DNA from: Protaetiibacter sp. SSC-01
GTDB lineage: Bacteria > Actinomycetota > Actinomycetes > Actinomycetales > Microbacteriaceae
Direction of reading: 5' to 3'
Assembly: GCF_014483895.1 (NCBI RefSeq)
Contig: NZ_CP059987.1
Span: 2,356,001-2,420,000, forward strand
Length of the DNA stretch: 64,000 nucleotides
Within the stretch, counting starts at the first letter, position 1, and the number at the start of each line of letters is the position of its first letter. Both the position numbers and the translations under genes were made by a program. This document shows, in pieces, positions 16,855 to 24,923 of this stretch. The notes beneath the pieces are model-generated. The model worked only from the letters and a program-made list of their open reading frames with translations. It was not told the DNA's origin and made no database searches.

Positions 16855-19678
16855 CGTTGTCCTCGTCGAAGGTCGTCGCGGCCGGCTCATCGAGCGACGA
16901 GCGCGTCTGCACGACGCGCCGGCGCCGCCCCGTCGGGATCGCGAGCAGGAGCGCCGCGAGCAGCACCGTGAGCTGAACGGCGAGCACGCCGACGCCCCAC
17001 GCGCCGCGAGCGGGCTCGTCGTCCTCCGTGCGCTCGAGGCCCGTGAAGGTCCACAGGGTGCCGTAGCCGCTGTCGCTCGCGGCGGTCATGGCGGGCGAGG
17101 CGTCGAGCGAGGCGACGGCGCGCTGGCGAACGGCCGCCGCATCCGCTCCCGCCCCCGCGTTCTGGGGCGAGACGAGCACGAAGCCCACCTGGAAGCGCTG
17201 CAGCTCGGAGGCGGGGTCGTAGCCGCCCCGCGAGGCGATGTTGCCGGCGAGCTCGGCGAGGGCGAGGTCGTCGTCCGAGAGGCTCGTGCGGCCCGCGTGG
17301 AGCGCCGACTGGTCATCGAGCGTCGCACCCTCGCCGCGCTGCAGCTGCACCGCGAGCGACCCGTCGGGCTGCGGCGTGAGCACGAGCGTGCCGACCCCCG
17401 GGTCGGCGTCGGCCGCGGCATCCGCGAGGGCGGGCAGGATGCGCCCGTCGCCCGCGTGCACGGGCGACGCTCCCACGAGCGAGGCGCCGAGCAGCGGCGC
17501 GACCGCGATGACGGCGGCGGCGACCGCGGCGACGCCCACGGGCACGGCGGCGCGGCGAATGGCGTCGAGCCCGACGACCGCGGCGCCGACGAGGCCGAGC
17601 CAGTAGACGCTCAGCGCGCTGCCCGGCCAGGGGCCCGTGACGGCCGTGCCGACGGTCGTCACGTGCAGGCTGTTCGCGGCCCACGCGGTCGCGAGGCCGC
17701 CCGCCGCGAGCGCGAGGGCCGGGATCGAGCGCCCGGCGCCCGGCAGGAAGAGCGAGAGCAGCGCGACGAGCACGACGAGCGCGAGGAGGGCCGCGGGCAC
17801 GATCGTCTCCCAGCCGGCGGTCGGCAGGCCGAGGAGCGCGAGGATGCCGCCCCATCCGGACGCATCGCCGTCGGCGCGCCCGATGAGCAGCCCCCAGCCG
17901 CTCGTCGGCGTGTACGGCAGCACGACGCCCGGGTCGGCGAGCGCCGCGAGCGGCGAGCCGCTGCGGATCGCGTCGATCACGAGCGGCGCGAAGAGCGCGA
18001 TCGCGGGGATGGGCACGCCGATCGTGCGCACGAAGCCGCGCGGCCGCGCGAACGCCCACGCGATGACGCCCACGAGCAGCACGGGTGCGACTACGGGGGC
18101 CGCGGCCGTGATGGCGGCGAAGAGGAGCGCGGCGGCCGCCGAGGCGCTCCACGATCGCGCGCCCTCGATGAGCGCGAGCGCGAACCACGGAAGCAGGAGG
18201 TGCACGAGCACGGCGCCGACGCGCCCCTCCCCGAGCGCCGAGAGGAACGCGGGTGCGGCGGCCCACAGGATCGCGGCCGCGACGGGCGGCCAGACGCGCT
18301 CGGAGAGTCGGGTCGCCGCCCACCACGCGCCGAGCGCCGCGAACGGCAGCGCCGCGAACCACAGCAGCACGATCGAGAACGACGGGTCCCACCACGTTGC
18401 CGAGCCGAGCAGAGCCCACAGGTAGGTCGCGGGGTCGGCCGCGCCCGCGAAGCCGACGCCGATCTCGCGCCAGCCCCATCCGATCCGCGACCACAGCTCG
18501 GTCGCGCGCGACGCGAGCGGCAGGAGCCCGCCGCCCTCGAGCGTCGCCGCTCCGAGCAGGGGCCAGAAGACGATGACGCCCGCGACGATCACGGCCGCGA
18601 CGACCCACGTGCCGCCGCCGAGGAAGGATGCGCGCACGAGGTCGCGCTCCCGGCCCAGTCGGTCGTCGATGCGGTCGCGCTCGTGCGCACGCTGCTCGCG
18701 CAGGGCGGCCCCCCGCATCCGGAGCGGTGCGATCGCGCGCCAGCCGACCTTGTCCGCGCGGCGCAGGCGGGAGCGGGCACCCGGCACGGTGGGGTCGACG
18801 AGAGCGCGGAGCGCGGCCGAGAGCTCCCCCGGCACGGCGTTCGGCCGCTTCGCGAGCAACTGCCCGAGCGAGCGGATGATCGCGAGCGGCAGGAGCGCGA
18901 GCCAATGCACGGGCACGAGCAGGGCGGGCGCGTAGACGAAGCGGCGGTGCAGCTGCGCGCTGCGGGCGACGCGGCGACGCAGTCGCGGGCTCGCTGGGCG
19001 CCTGCGGCCGATGTCCTCGGGGTTGCGGGCGCGCTCGACGCGCGCGTCGGGCACGCGCACGACGCGGTGGCCCGCGAGGCGGGCGCGGATGCCGAGGTCG
19101 AGCCCGGCGTCGGCGGCCGGCAGCCCGGCGTCGAGCCCGTCGAGCGCGTGCCACACGGGGCGGCGCACGAGCGCCCCGTCGACGGCGACCGCGAGCACGT
19201 CGGTGACCGTGTCGTACTGGGCCTGGTCGAGCTCGTCCTCGACGAGCACGACGGTCGCGCCGAGCTGCGAGATGGTCTCGCCGTAAGAGCGCAGGCGCGC
19301 GTGGTCGGAGGGGTCGACGAGCTTGGGTCCCGCGACGGCGACCGAGGGCGCGACCTCGACGGCCGCGAGCAGGGCGCGCAGCGCATCCGGTTCGGGCGCC
19401 GAGTCGGCGCGGAGCAGCCACAGCCACTCCTCTTCGCCCTCGGCGGGCGGCACGGCGCGCAGGGCGCGGGCGACACCCGTGCCGTAGCTGCCGCCCGTCG
19501 CGGTCACGACCTGCGTGACACCGGCGGCCTCGAGCGTCTCGGTGCGGAACTGCGTCGTCGGCTCGGCCACGACGATGAGCGCGTCGGGGCGTCGCGTCAG
19601 CGCGGCGAGCGCCGTGAGGGTGCCGTCGAGCCAGCCGTCGCCGTCCTGGACGACGAGGATCGCGGTGACTCTGGGCAT
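16847..19678 (-). CDS. Giant GT2 glycosyltransferase/polytopic membrane protein
   Basis: A protein of 943 aa. Residues 1-245 form a GT2-type domain (VTAILVVQDGDGWLDGTLTA, later LWLLRADSAPEPDAL in the DXD position, here ADS). After basic linkers, about a dozen or more hydrophobic segments fill the remainder, with a final Arg-rich cytoplasmic tail. The gene pairs with DUF5719 downstream and whiB upstream. ATG at 19678 is taken because TAGCGT lies seven bases upstream; the GTG three codons earlier would leave no leader. The acceptor is probably a cell-wall polymer, not deducible here. The loss of the second Asp in DXD leaves donor binding uncertain. Confidence 0.85.
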   Translation of the reverse strand: MPRVTAILVVQDGDGWLDGTLTALAALTRRPDALIVVAEPTTQFRTETLEAAGVTQVVTATGGSYGTGVARALRAVPPAEGEEEWLWLLRADSAPEPDALRALLAAVEVAPSVAVAGPKLVDPSDHARLRSYGETISQLGATVVLVEDELDQAQYDTVTDVLAVAVDGALVRRPVWHALDGLDAGLPAADAGLDLGIRARLAGHRVVRVPDARVERARNPEDIGRRRPASPRLRRRVARSAQLHRRFVYAPALLVPVHWLALLPLAIIRSLGQLLAKRPNAVPGELSAALRALVDPTVPGARSRLRRADKVGWRAIAPLRMRGAALREQRAHERDRIDDRLGRERDLVRASFLGGGTWVVAAVIVAGVIVFWPLLGAATLEGGGLLPLASRATELWSRIGWGWREIGVGFAGAADPATYLWALLGSATWWDPSFSIVLLWFAALPFAALGAWWAATRLSERVWPPVAAAILWAAAPAFLSALGEGRVGAVLVHLLLPWFALALIEGARSWSASAAAALLFAAITAAAPVVAPVLLVGVIAWAFARPRGFVRTIGVPIPAIALFAPLVIDAIRSGSPLAALADPGVVLPYTPTSGWGLLIGRADGDASGWGGILALLGLPTAGWETIVPAALLALVVLVALLSLFLPGAGRSIPALALAAGGLATAWAANSLHVTTVGTAVTGPWPGSALSVYWLGLVGAAVVGLDAIRRAAVPVGVAAVAAAVIAVAPLLGASLVGASPVHAGDGRILPALADAAADADPGVGTLVLTPQPDGSLAVQLQRGEGATLDDQSALHAGRTSLSDDDLALAELAGNIASRGGYDPASELQRFQVGFVLVSPQNAGAGADAAAVRQRAVASLDASPAMTAASDSGYGTLWTFTGLERTEDDEPARGAWGVGVLAVQLTVLLAALLLAIPTGRRRRVVQTRSSLDEPAATTFDEDNDG

Positions 19679-19741
19679 CCCTCCCACGCTAAGCGCCGTT
19701 CAACGGATGCGGGGCAGCGCCACGCAGTTCAGCCAGCCTCA

Positions 19742-19786
19742 GGTGGTCGAGGAGCGCCCGCCGTGAGGCGGACGCGTCTCGAGACC
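19742..19786. repeat. Second, diverged copy of the GGTCGAG...GTCTCGAGACC repeat
   Basis: GGTGGTCGAGGAGC leads into a hairpin GCGCCCGCC-GTGA-GGCGGACGC (one mismatch) and ends TCTCGAGACC. Layout and flanking words resemble one arm of the 11,330-11,489 repeat. It sits in the 123-bp gap between whiB and the giant GT2 gene and may terminate whiB. Confidence 0.6.
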
Positions 19787-19801
19787 CGACCCCGCCCCGG
19801 C

Positions 19802-20131
19802 CTACGCCGTACGGCTGCGACGCAGCTTGCGCCGCTCACGCTCGGAGAGCCCGCCCCAGATGCCGAAGCGCTCGTCGTTCTCGAGCGCGTACTCGAGGCA
19901 CTGGGCGCGCACCGAGCAGCCGGTGCAGATGCGCTTCGCGTCGCGCGTGGAGCCGCCCTTCTCGGGGAAGAAGGCCTCGGGGTCGGTCTGCGCGCACAGC
20001 GCGTCGGTCTGCCACGCGAGGGGGTTGTCGTCGTCCTCGACGGTGGCGGGGCGCAGGCCCGGCATGCCGAGCTTGACAGGGTCGACGAACCAGTCCTCGG
20101 GGACCGAGGGACGATACTCATTCCTCGTCAT
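19802..20131 (-). CDS. WhiB-family iron-sulfur transcription factor, WhiB2-like
   Basis: A protein of 109 aa. Cys46, Cys69, Cys72 and Cys78 (C-x22-C-x2-C-x5-C) would ligate a [4Fe-4S] cluster. GIWGG (90-94) is followed by the basic SERERRKLRRSR tail for DNA binding. Similarity, and neighbours manB, DUF3499 and the metallopeptidase-fold gene, point to the WhiB2/WhmD branch, which controls septation and division genes with the principal sigma factor. ATG at 20131 is chosen over the codon at 20152 because GGGGAGGG lies just upstream. The promoter is TTGACG-N17-TGTAAT with a palindrome over the -10. Confidence 0.96.
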   Translation of the reverse strand: MTRNEYRPSVPEDWFVDPVKLGMPGLRPATVEDDDNPLAWQTDALCAQTDPEAFFPEKGGSTRDAKRICTGCSVRAQCLEYALENDERFGIWGGLSERERRKLRRSRTA

Positions 20132-20172
20132 TCCGCCCTCCCCTCGCGACACCGGCCGTCACGTTCCTGCTA

Positions 20173-20201
20173 ATTACACTCGTGTGATTCCCCCGCGTCA
20201 A
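20173..20201 (-). promoter_or_regulatory. whiB promoter with overlapping palindrome
   Basis: On the minus strand TTGACG (20196-20201), a 17-bp spacer and TGTAAT (20173-20178) form a housekeeping-type promoter. The near-palindrome TTACACTCGTGTGA (20174-20187, plus strand) covers the -10 and part of the spacer and is a candidate operator. The remaining gap to galE shows nothing else. Confidence 0.6.
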
Positions 20202-20265
20202 GTCGCGGAATGGTAGCGGGGGCGGGTCCGGGCGTGTCGCGACTCGCCGGGCTACGAGATCTCGA

Positions 20266-21234
20266 TCAGGACTCGACACTCGCCGTGCGCGCAGCCCACG
20301 CGCTCGCGACCATCTCGTCGAGCGTGTGCCGCATCCGCCAGTCCAGGTCGCGGGCCGCGAGCTCGCCCGACGCGACGATGCGGGCAGGGTCGCCGGGGCG
20401 CCGCGGGGCGATCTCGGGCGTGAACTCGATGCCCGTCACGCGCGCCATCGCCTCCATGATCTGGCGGACGGATGCGCCCTCGCCGCTGCCGAGGTTGTAT
20501 GCGGCCTCGAGGGGCCGTCGGTCGGCGAGCGCTTGGGCCGCGGCCACATGCGCGAGCGCGAGGTCGGCCACGTGCAGGTAGTCGCGGACGTTCGTGCCGT
20601 CGGGCGTCGGGTAGTCGTCGCCGAAGATGCGCGGCGTGCGGCCGTCGACGAGCGCGTCGAACACGAGCGGGAAGAGGTTGTGGGGGCTCGCGTCGTAGAC
20701 GTCGGGGTAGCCCGAGCCGACGACGTTGAAGTAGCGCAGCGAGGTGTGCTTGAGGCCCGCAGCGACGCCCTGGTCGCGCAGCAGCCACTCGCCGATGAGC
20801 TTCGACTCGCCGTACGGCGAGGTGGGGTTCTTCGGGGTGTCCTCGGTCACAAGGTCCTGGTCCGTGTTGCCATAGACGGCAGCTGACGACGAGAACACGA
20901 TCTTGTCGACGCCCGCCTCGGCCATCGCGGCGAGCAGCACGCGCGTGCCCTCCACGTTCTGCTGGTAGGTGTGCAGCGGGCGCTCGACCGAGACGCCCGC
21001 GTACTTGAAGCCCGCGACGTGGATGACGCCCGTGACCTGGTGTTCGCGGAGCACGTCGAGCAGCAGTCCGCCGTCGAGGATCGTCCCCTCGACGAAGGTG
21101 ACGCCCGGCGTCACGAACCTGCGTCGGCCGCTCGAGAGGTCGTCGACGACGACCGCGCCGAGGCCGGCCTCCTGGAGTGCGCGCACCACGTGCGCGCCGA
21201 TGTAGCCGGCACCGCCGGTCACGAGCCACGTCAT
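20266..21234 (-). CDS. galE: UDP-glucose 4-epimerase
   Basis: An extended short-chain dehydrogenase of 322 aa that interconverts UDP-glucose and UDP-galactose using tightly bound NAD. It has the Rossmann motif TGGAGYIG (6-13), the catalytic serine region VFSSSAAVYG, and Tyr141-x3-Lys145 in SPYGESKLIGEW. Further landmarks are RYFNVVGSGYPDVYD and DGTNVRDYLHVADLALAH. UDP-galactose made here would feed the UDP-galactopyranose mutase at 46,318-47,478. TAGCCT six bases before the ATG indicates a leaderless transcript independent of whiB. Length is normal for bacterial GalE. Confidence 0.96.
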   Translation of the reverse strand: MTWLVTGGAGYIGAHVVRALQEAGLGAVVVDDLSSGRRRFVTPGVTFVEGTILDGGLLLDVLREHQVTGVIHVAGFKYAGVSVERPLHTYQQNVEGTRVLLAAMAEAGVDKIVFSSSAAVYGNTDQDLVTEDTPKNPTSPYGESKLIGEWLLRDQGVAAGLKHTSLRYFNVVGSGYPDVYDASPHNLFPLVFDALVDGRTPRIFGDDYPTPDGTNVRDYLHVADLALAHVAAAQALADRRPLEAAYNLGSGEGASVRQIMEAMARVTGIEFTPEIAPRRPGDPARIVASGELAARDLDWRMRHTLDEMVASAWAARTASVES

Positions 21235-21256
21235 GGCTCCAGGCTAGTGGCCCTGT

Positions 21257-21358
21257 TCAGGCGTGACGGATGCGGCGCCCCTCGCGCACGACGGAGACGA
21301 CGCTTCCGGCGACGCCCGCCGCGGCGAGGCCGCCGAGGATGAGCATGAGAAGGATCAT
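21257..21358 (-). CDS. 33-aa single-span membrane peptide (small, easily missed)
   Basis: A 33-aa frame on the minus strand. It opens with a hydrophobic helix (MILLMLILGGLAAAGVAGSV) and ends with a basic tail (REGRRIRHA). The pattern of one membrane span followed by an Arg-rich cytoplasmic tail is common among short hypothetical proteins of related genera (from memory). TAGATT lies seven bases before the ATG, the same leaderless layout as neighbouring genes. Codon use is G/C-ending like the flanking genes. It ends 22 bp before galE and is divergent from the GlxA-type regulator. Function unknown. Confidence 0.65.
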   Translation of the reverse strand: MILLMLILGGLAAAGVAGSVVSVVREGRRIRHA

Positions 21359-21365
21359 GGCAGGA

Positions 21366-21418
21366 AATCTACGACTTGGCGAAAAGCGTCACGAGTGGCA
21401 TGATCGACACAAGTCGTA
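21366..21418. promoter_or_regulatory. Divergent promoters with flanking 9-bp inverted repeat
   Basis: Plus strand: TTGGCG (21376-21381), 17-bp spacer, CATGAT (21399-21404), start near 21411. Minus strand: TAGATT (21366-21371) for the 33-aa gene. TACGACTTG (21370-21378) and its complement CAAGTCGTA (21410-21418) bracket the plus-strand promoter and are possible half-sites for the adjacent AraC-type regulator. Confidence 0.55.
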
Positions 21419-21440
21419 CAAAAACTGCCAAGGAGTCCGG

Positions 21441-22394
21441 ATGCTCAAGAAGGTCGTGTGCCTTGCCCTCCCCGGCACCGCCCCGTTCGAGTTCGGGGTC
21501 GTGTGCGAGGTCTTCGGGATCGACCGCAGCGAGATGGGCGGCCCGCGCTTCGAGTTCGCGATCGCGACCGCCGACCCGGGTCCCGTGCCGACGAGCATGG
21601 GCTTCGACATGCTCATCGAGAACGACCTCTCGATCGCATCCGACGCCGACCTCGTGGCTGTGCCCGCGCACACGATCGGCCCCGTCGACGAGCGCTACCT
21701 CGACGTCATCCGCGAGGCCGAGGCGCGCGGGGCATGGGTCATGAGCGTGTGCTCGGGCGCCTTCGTGCTCGCCCAGGCGGGCGTGCTCGACGGCCGCCGG
21801 GCGACGACCCACTGGATGCACACCGACCGGCTCGCCCGCGACTTCCCGAACACCGAGGTCGACCCCGACGTGCTCTTCGTGCAGGACGGGAAGGTCGTCA
21901 CGGGCGCGGGCACCGCGGCGGGCATCGACGCCGCGCTGCACATCGTGCGCGAGGAGTACGGCGCCGCCGCCACCAACGTCATCGCGCGCCGCATGGTCGT
22001 GCCGCCGCAGCGCGACGGAGGGCAGTCGCAGTACATCCCGACCCCGGTGCCCGAGTGCCGCACCGACAGCTTCGCGCTCGTGATCGAGTGGATGCTCGAG
22101 AACCTCGACCAGGACCTCACGGTCGACCAGCTCGCCCGCCGCGCCCTCATGTCGAGCCGCACCTTCGCCCGACGCTTCCGCGCCGAGACGGGCACGACGC
22201 CCGCCGCGTGGCTCAACCGCCAGCGCATCCTGCGGGCGCAGCAGGAGCTCGAGCAGACGGATGACGGCCTCGAGCAGATCGCGCAGCGCTCGGGCTTCGG
22301 CACTGCGGCGGTCATGCGGCACCACTTCCTCAAGGTGCTCGGCACGACGCCGACCGCCTACCGTCGCGCGTTCGGCGAGCGCGTCGCGGTCTGA
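21441..22394 (+). CDS. GlxA-type transcriptional regulator (DJ-1/PfpI + AraC HTH)
   Basis: A protein of 317 aa. The N-terminal DJ-1/PfpI-like domain (about 1-180) carries ALPGTAPFEFGVVCEVFGID and the nucleophile-elbow motif VMSVCSGAFVLAQAGVLDG. The C-terminal AraC domain has two helix-turn-helix motifs (LTVDQLARRALMSSRTFARR and EQIAQRSGFGTAAVMRHHF). AAGGAG lies five bases before the ATG. GlxA-type regulators sense small metabolites and often control nitrogen or amine catabolism, but no target operon is evident here. A housekeeping promoter and a 9-bp inverted repeat upstream suggest autoregulation. Confidence 0.93.
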   Translation: MLKKVVCLALPGTAPFEFGVVCEVFGIDRSEMGGPRFEFAIATADPGPVPTSMGFDMLIENDLSIASDADLVAVPAHTIGPVDERYLDVIREAEARGAWVMSVCSGAFVLAQAGVLDGRRATTHWMHTDRLARDFPNTEVDPDVLFVQDGKVVTGAGTAAGIDAALHIVREEYGAAATNVIARRMVVPPQRDGGQSQYIPTPVPECRTDSFALVIEWMLENLDQDLTVDQLARRALMSSRTFARRFRAETGTTPAAWLNRQRILRAQQELEQTDDGLEQIAQRSGFGTAAVMRHHFLKVLGTTPTAYRRAFGERVAV

Positions 22395-22403
22395 CCGCGA
22401 GCG

Positions 22404-23561
22404 CTACCCGGACTGGCGAGCGCTGCCGTCGTGCGGGGCGCGCTCGCCGGATTCGCCAGCGCTCGCGACGAAGACGGTTCCGGATCCTCGCACGCCGAGC
22501 CACGTCTCCCCCTCGACGTAGACCGCGCCGCCGCGCGCGAGACGCGGCCCGCCCTCGAGGGCGACGTCGCCATCCGTGCAGAGCGCGATCGCGGGACCCT
22601 CGAGCCGCACCTCGACACCGCGCGCCGCGGCATCCGGTTCGATCACCGTGAGCGCGAAGTCGGGCACGTTGGGGCGGAAGACGTGCACACCCGGCTCGGG
22701 TTCGTGGGGGTGCAGGTAGGGCGCCGGGAGAGGGCGGAAGTCGAGCACCCGCAGCAGCTCCGGCACGTCGACGTGCTTCGGTGTGAGGCCCCCGCGCAGC
22801 ACGTTGTCGCTCGCGGCCATGAGCTCGATGCCGAGGCCCTCGAGGTAGGCGTGGATGTTGCCCGCTGGCAGGTAGAGCACCTCGCCCGGGCGCAGCTCGA
22901 CCGTGTGCAGCAGGAGCGAGATCGCGATTCCGGGGTCGCCCGGGTAGTGGTCGGCGAGGGTGCGGACCGTCTGCCAGCTCGGCCCGTCGGCGATGGCCGA
23001 GGCCTCGACGACCGCGTCCACGAGGTCGACGACGCCCTCCCCGCGCCCGATGAGCCACGAGAACACGTCGCGCAGCGCACCGTCGTCGGTCAGCCGGTCG
23101 AGGAGCGGCGCGATGCGCGGATCGTCGGCGACGGGCGCGAGCACGGCGCGCGTCTCGGCGACCGGTCGGAAACCCGACAGGGCGCGGAACGGGTCGGAGA
23201 GGGCGTAGATGATCTCGGGCTTGTGGAACGCGTCTTTGTAGTTGCGCTCGGGCGCGTCGAGCGGCACCCCCGCGGCGTTCTCACGCGCGAAGCCCTCGGC
23301 CGCCTGGGCGGGCGTCGGATGCGCCTGCAGCGAGAGCGGGGACGCCGCCGCGAGCACCTTCATGAGGAACGGGAGGCGCCCGTCGACGACGTCGAGGAGG
23401 CTGCGCTCCTTGCCCACGACCTCCGCGGGCGAGCCCGGATGCGCGCCGAGCCACAGCTCGGCCTCCGGCTGACCGGTCGGCTGCCGACCGAGCAACTCCG
23501 CGATCGCGGTCGTCGACCCCCACGCGTAGCCGCGCGGCGTGTTGGTGATCGGCACGAACAT
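22404..23561 (-). CDS. manA: Mannose-6-phosphate isomerase, class I
   Basis: A type I phosphomannose isomerase of 385 aa (cupin fold, one zinc), converting fructose-6-phosphate to mannose-6-phosphate. Zinc-binding regions are visible: LSLQAHPTPAQA (Gln, His), FHKPEIIYAL (Glu) and YLPAGNIHAYLEG (His). N-terminal NTPRGYAWGSTTAIAELLG is typical. GGGGAGG precedes the ATG and a TAGTTT -10 lies further upstream, so this gene has a leader, unlike many neighbours. It acts before the phosphomannomutase at 13,079-14,491 in the route to GDP-mannose. It is convergent with the GlxA-type regulator, 9 bp apart. Confidence 0.96.
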   Translation of the reverse strand: MFVPITNTPRGYAWGSTTAIAELLGRQPTGQPEAELWLGAHPGSPAEVVGKERSLLDVVDGRLPFLMKVLAAASPLSLQAHPTPAQAAEGFARENAAGVPLDAPERNYKDAFHKPEIIYALSDPFRALSGFRPVAETRAVLAPVADDPRIAPLLDRLTDDGALRDVFSWLIGRGEGVVDLVDAVVEASAIADGPSWQTVRTLADHYPGDPGIAISLLLHTVELRPGEVLYLPAGNIHAYLEGLGIELMAASDNVLRGGLTPKHVDVPELLRVLDFRPLPAPYLHPHEPEPGVHVFRPNVPDFALTVIEPDAAARGVEVRLEGPAIALCTDGDVALEGGPRLARGGAVYVEGETWLGVRGSGTVFVASAGESGERAPHDGSARQSG

Positions 23562-23591
23562 GGAGCCTCCCCTCGGCAGACGGATTGGTTC

Positions 23592-23636
23592 AAACTACCA
23601 ACCGCTTTGGACACGCCCCTAGCCCGCCCGTAGGCT
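23592..23636. promoter_or_regulatory. Divergent manA and acyl-CoA dehydrogenase promoters
   Basis: Minus strand: TAGTTT (23592-23597) for manA. Plus strand: TTGGAC (23607-23612), an 18-bp spacer and TAGGCT (23631-23636) for the acyl-CoA dehydrogenase, giving a leader of about 60 nt. Nothing else is evident in the 143-bp gap. Confidence 0.5.
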
Positions 23637-23704
23637 CCGGATGCCCGCATCCGACACGGCGACCCGACCGGCGGATGCCCATCCGGAACAAGGGAGTGAC
23701 CCGC

Positions 23705-24883
23705 ATGTCCTTCTCGCAGCTCGCCAGCGACTTCTACGGCTTCGAGACGAAGCTCACCGAGACCGAGCGCGAGGCGCTCGCGGGCCTCCGCGCCTGGCTC
23801 GAGGCCGACGTCAAGCCCCTCGTGAACGACTACTGGGATCGCGCCGAGTTCCCGAAGGAGATCCTTCCCGCATTCCACCAGCAGCCCGTCTTCGGCATGC
23901 AGTGGGACGAGACGAAGAGCTTCGAGAACTCCGCCGTCTACCGCGGCTGGGCCGCGCTCGAGCTCGCGCGCGTCGACGCATCCGTCGCCACCTACGTGGG
24001 CGTGCAGAACGGCCTCGCGCTCGGCGCGATCGGCGTGTGCGGCTCGCCCGAGCAGCGCGCCGAGTGGCTGCCGAAGCTCGCCGACGGCTCCGTCATCGGC
24101 GCGTTCGGCCTCACCGAGCCGCTCTCGGGCTCCGACTCGGCGCAGGGCCTCCGCACGACGGCCACGCGCGACGGCGACGAGTGGGTGCTCAACGGCGCGA
24201 AGCGCTGGATCGGCAACGCCACCTTCAGCGACATCGTCGTCATCTGGGCGAAGGACACCGCCGACGGCCAGGTCAAGGGCTTCATCGTGCCGACCGCGAC
24301 GCCCGGCTACACGGCCACCAAGATCGAGCGCAAGCAGGCCCTCCGCATCGTGCAGAACGCCGACATCGTGCTCGACGACGTGCGCGTGCCCGAGAGCCTG
24401 CGCCTGCAGAACGCGAACTCGTTCCGCGACACCGCCGCCGTGCTGCGGCTCACGCGCGCCGAGGTGGCGTGGGCGGCCGTCGGCGTCGCGATCGGCGCCT
24501 ACGAGGCCGCCCTCGCCTACACGCAGGAGCGCATCCAGTTCGGCAAGCCCATCGCATCCCACCAGCTCGTGCAGCAGCACCTCGCCGAGATGATCGGCGG
24601 CATCACCGCCTCGATCGCGATGTGCACGCGCGTCTCGGAGATGCTCGACGAGGGCACCCAGAAGGACGAGCACGCGGCCCTCGCGAAGGCCTACGCGACG
24701 AGCCGGATGCGCGAGGTCGTCGCGCGCGCCCGCGAGGTCATGGGCGGCAACGGCATCGTGCTCGACTACGACGCGGCGCGGTTCTTCAACGACGCCGAGG
24801 CGCTGTACTCCTACGAGGGCACGCGCGAGATGAACACCCTCATCGTGGGCCGCGCGTTGACGGGCAAGGCCGCGTTCGTCTGA
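23705..24883 (+). CDS. Acyl-CoA dehydrogenase family protein
   Basis: A protein of 392 aa with the three-domain acyl-CoA dehydrogenase layout. An N-terminal helical domain is followed by the FAD region FGLTEPLSGSDSAQGL and WVLNGAKRWIGNATFSDIVV. The C-terminal helical domain has RIQFGKPIASHQLVQQHLAE and MGGNGIVLDYDAARFFNDAE, with the likely catalytic Glu in YEGTREMN. The ending resembles glutaryl-CoA dehydrogenases, but substrate cannot be assigned. It removes alpha/beta hydrogens of an acyl-CoA, passing electrons to ETF. AAGGGAG precedes the ATG. No other beta-oxidation gene is adjacent. Confidence 0.93.
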   Translation: MSFSQLASDFYGFETKLTETEREALAGLRAWLEADVKPLVNDYWDRAEFPKEILPAFHQQPVFGMQWDETKSFENSAVYRGWAALELARVDASVATYVGVQNGLALGAIGVCGSPEQRAEWLPKLADGSVIGAFGLTEPLSGSDSAQGLRTTATRDGDEWVLNGAKRWIGNATFSDIVVIWAKDTADGQVKGFIVPTATPGYTATKIERKQALRIVQNADIVLDDVRVPESLRLQNANSFRDTAAVLRLTRAEVAWAAVGVAIGAYEAALAYTQERIQFGKPIASHQLVQQHLAEMIGGITASIAMCTRVSEMLDEGTQKDEHAALAKAYATSRMREVVARAREVMGGNGIVLDYDAARFFNDAEALYSYEGTREMNTLIVGRALTGKAAFV

Positions 24884-24923
24884 CGTTCGTCGGTCGAGCG
24901 GTCGCGCCCCCGCGGATGCCGCC

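Noticed and set aside
16847-19678. Splitting the 943-aa GT2 protein into separate transferase and membrane genes
   Set aside because: The frame is continuous with uniform codon use, no internal start has a ribosome-binding site, and fused proteins of this size occur beside DUF5719.
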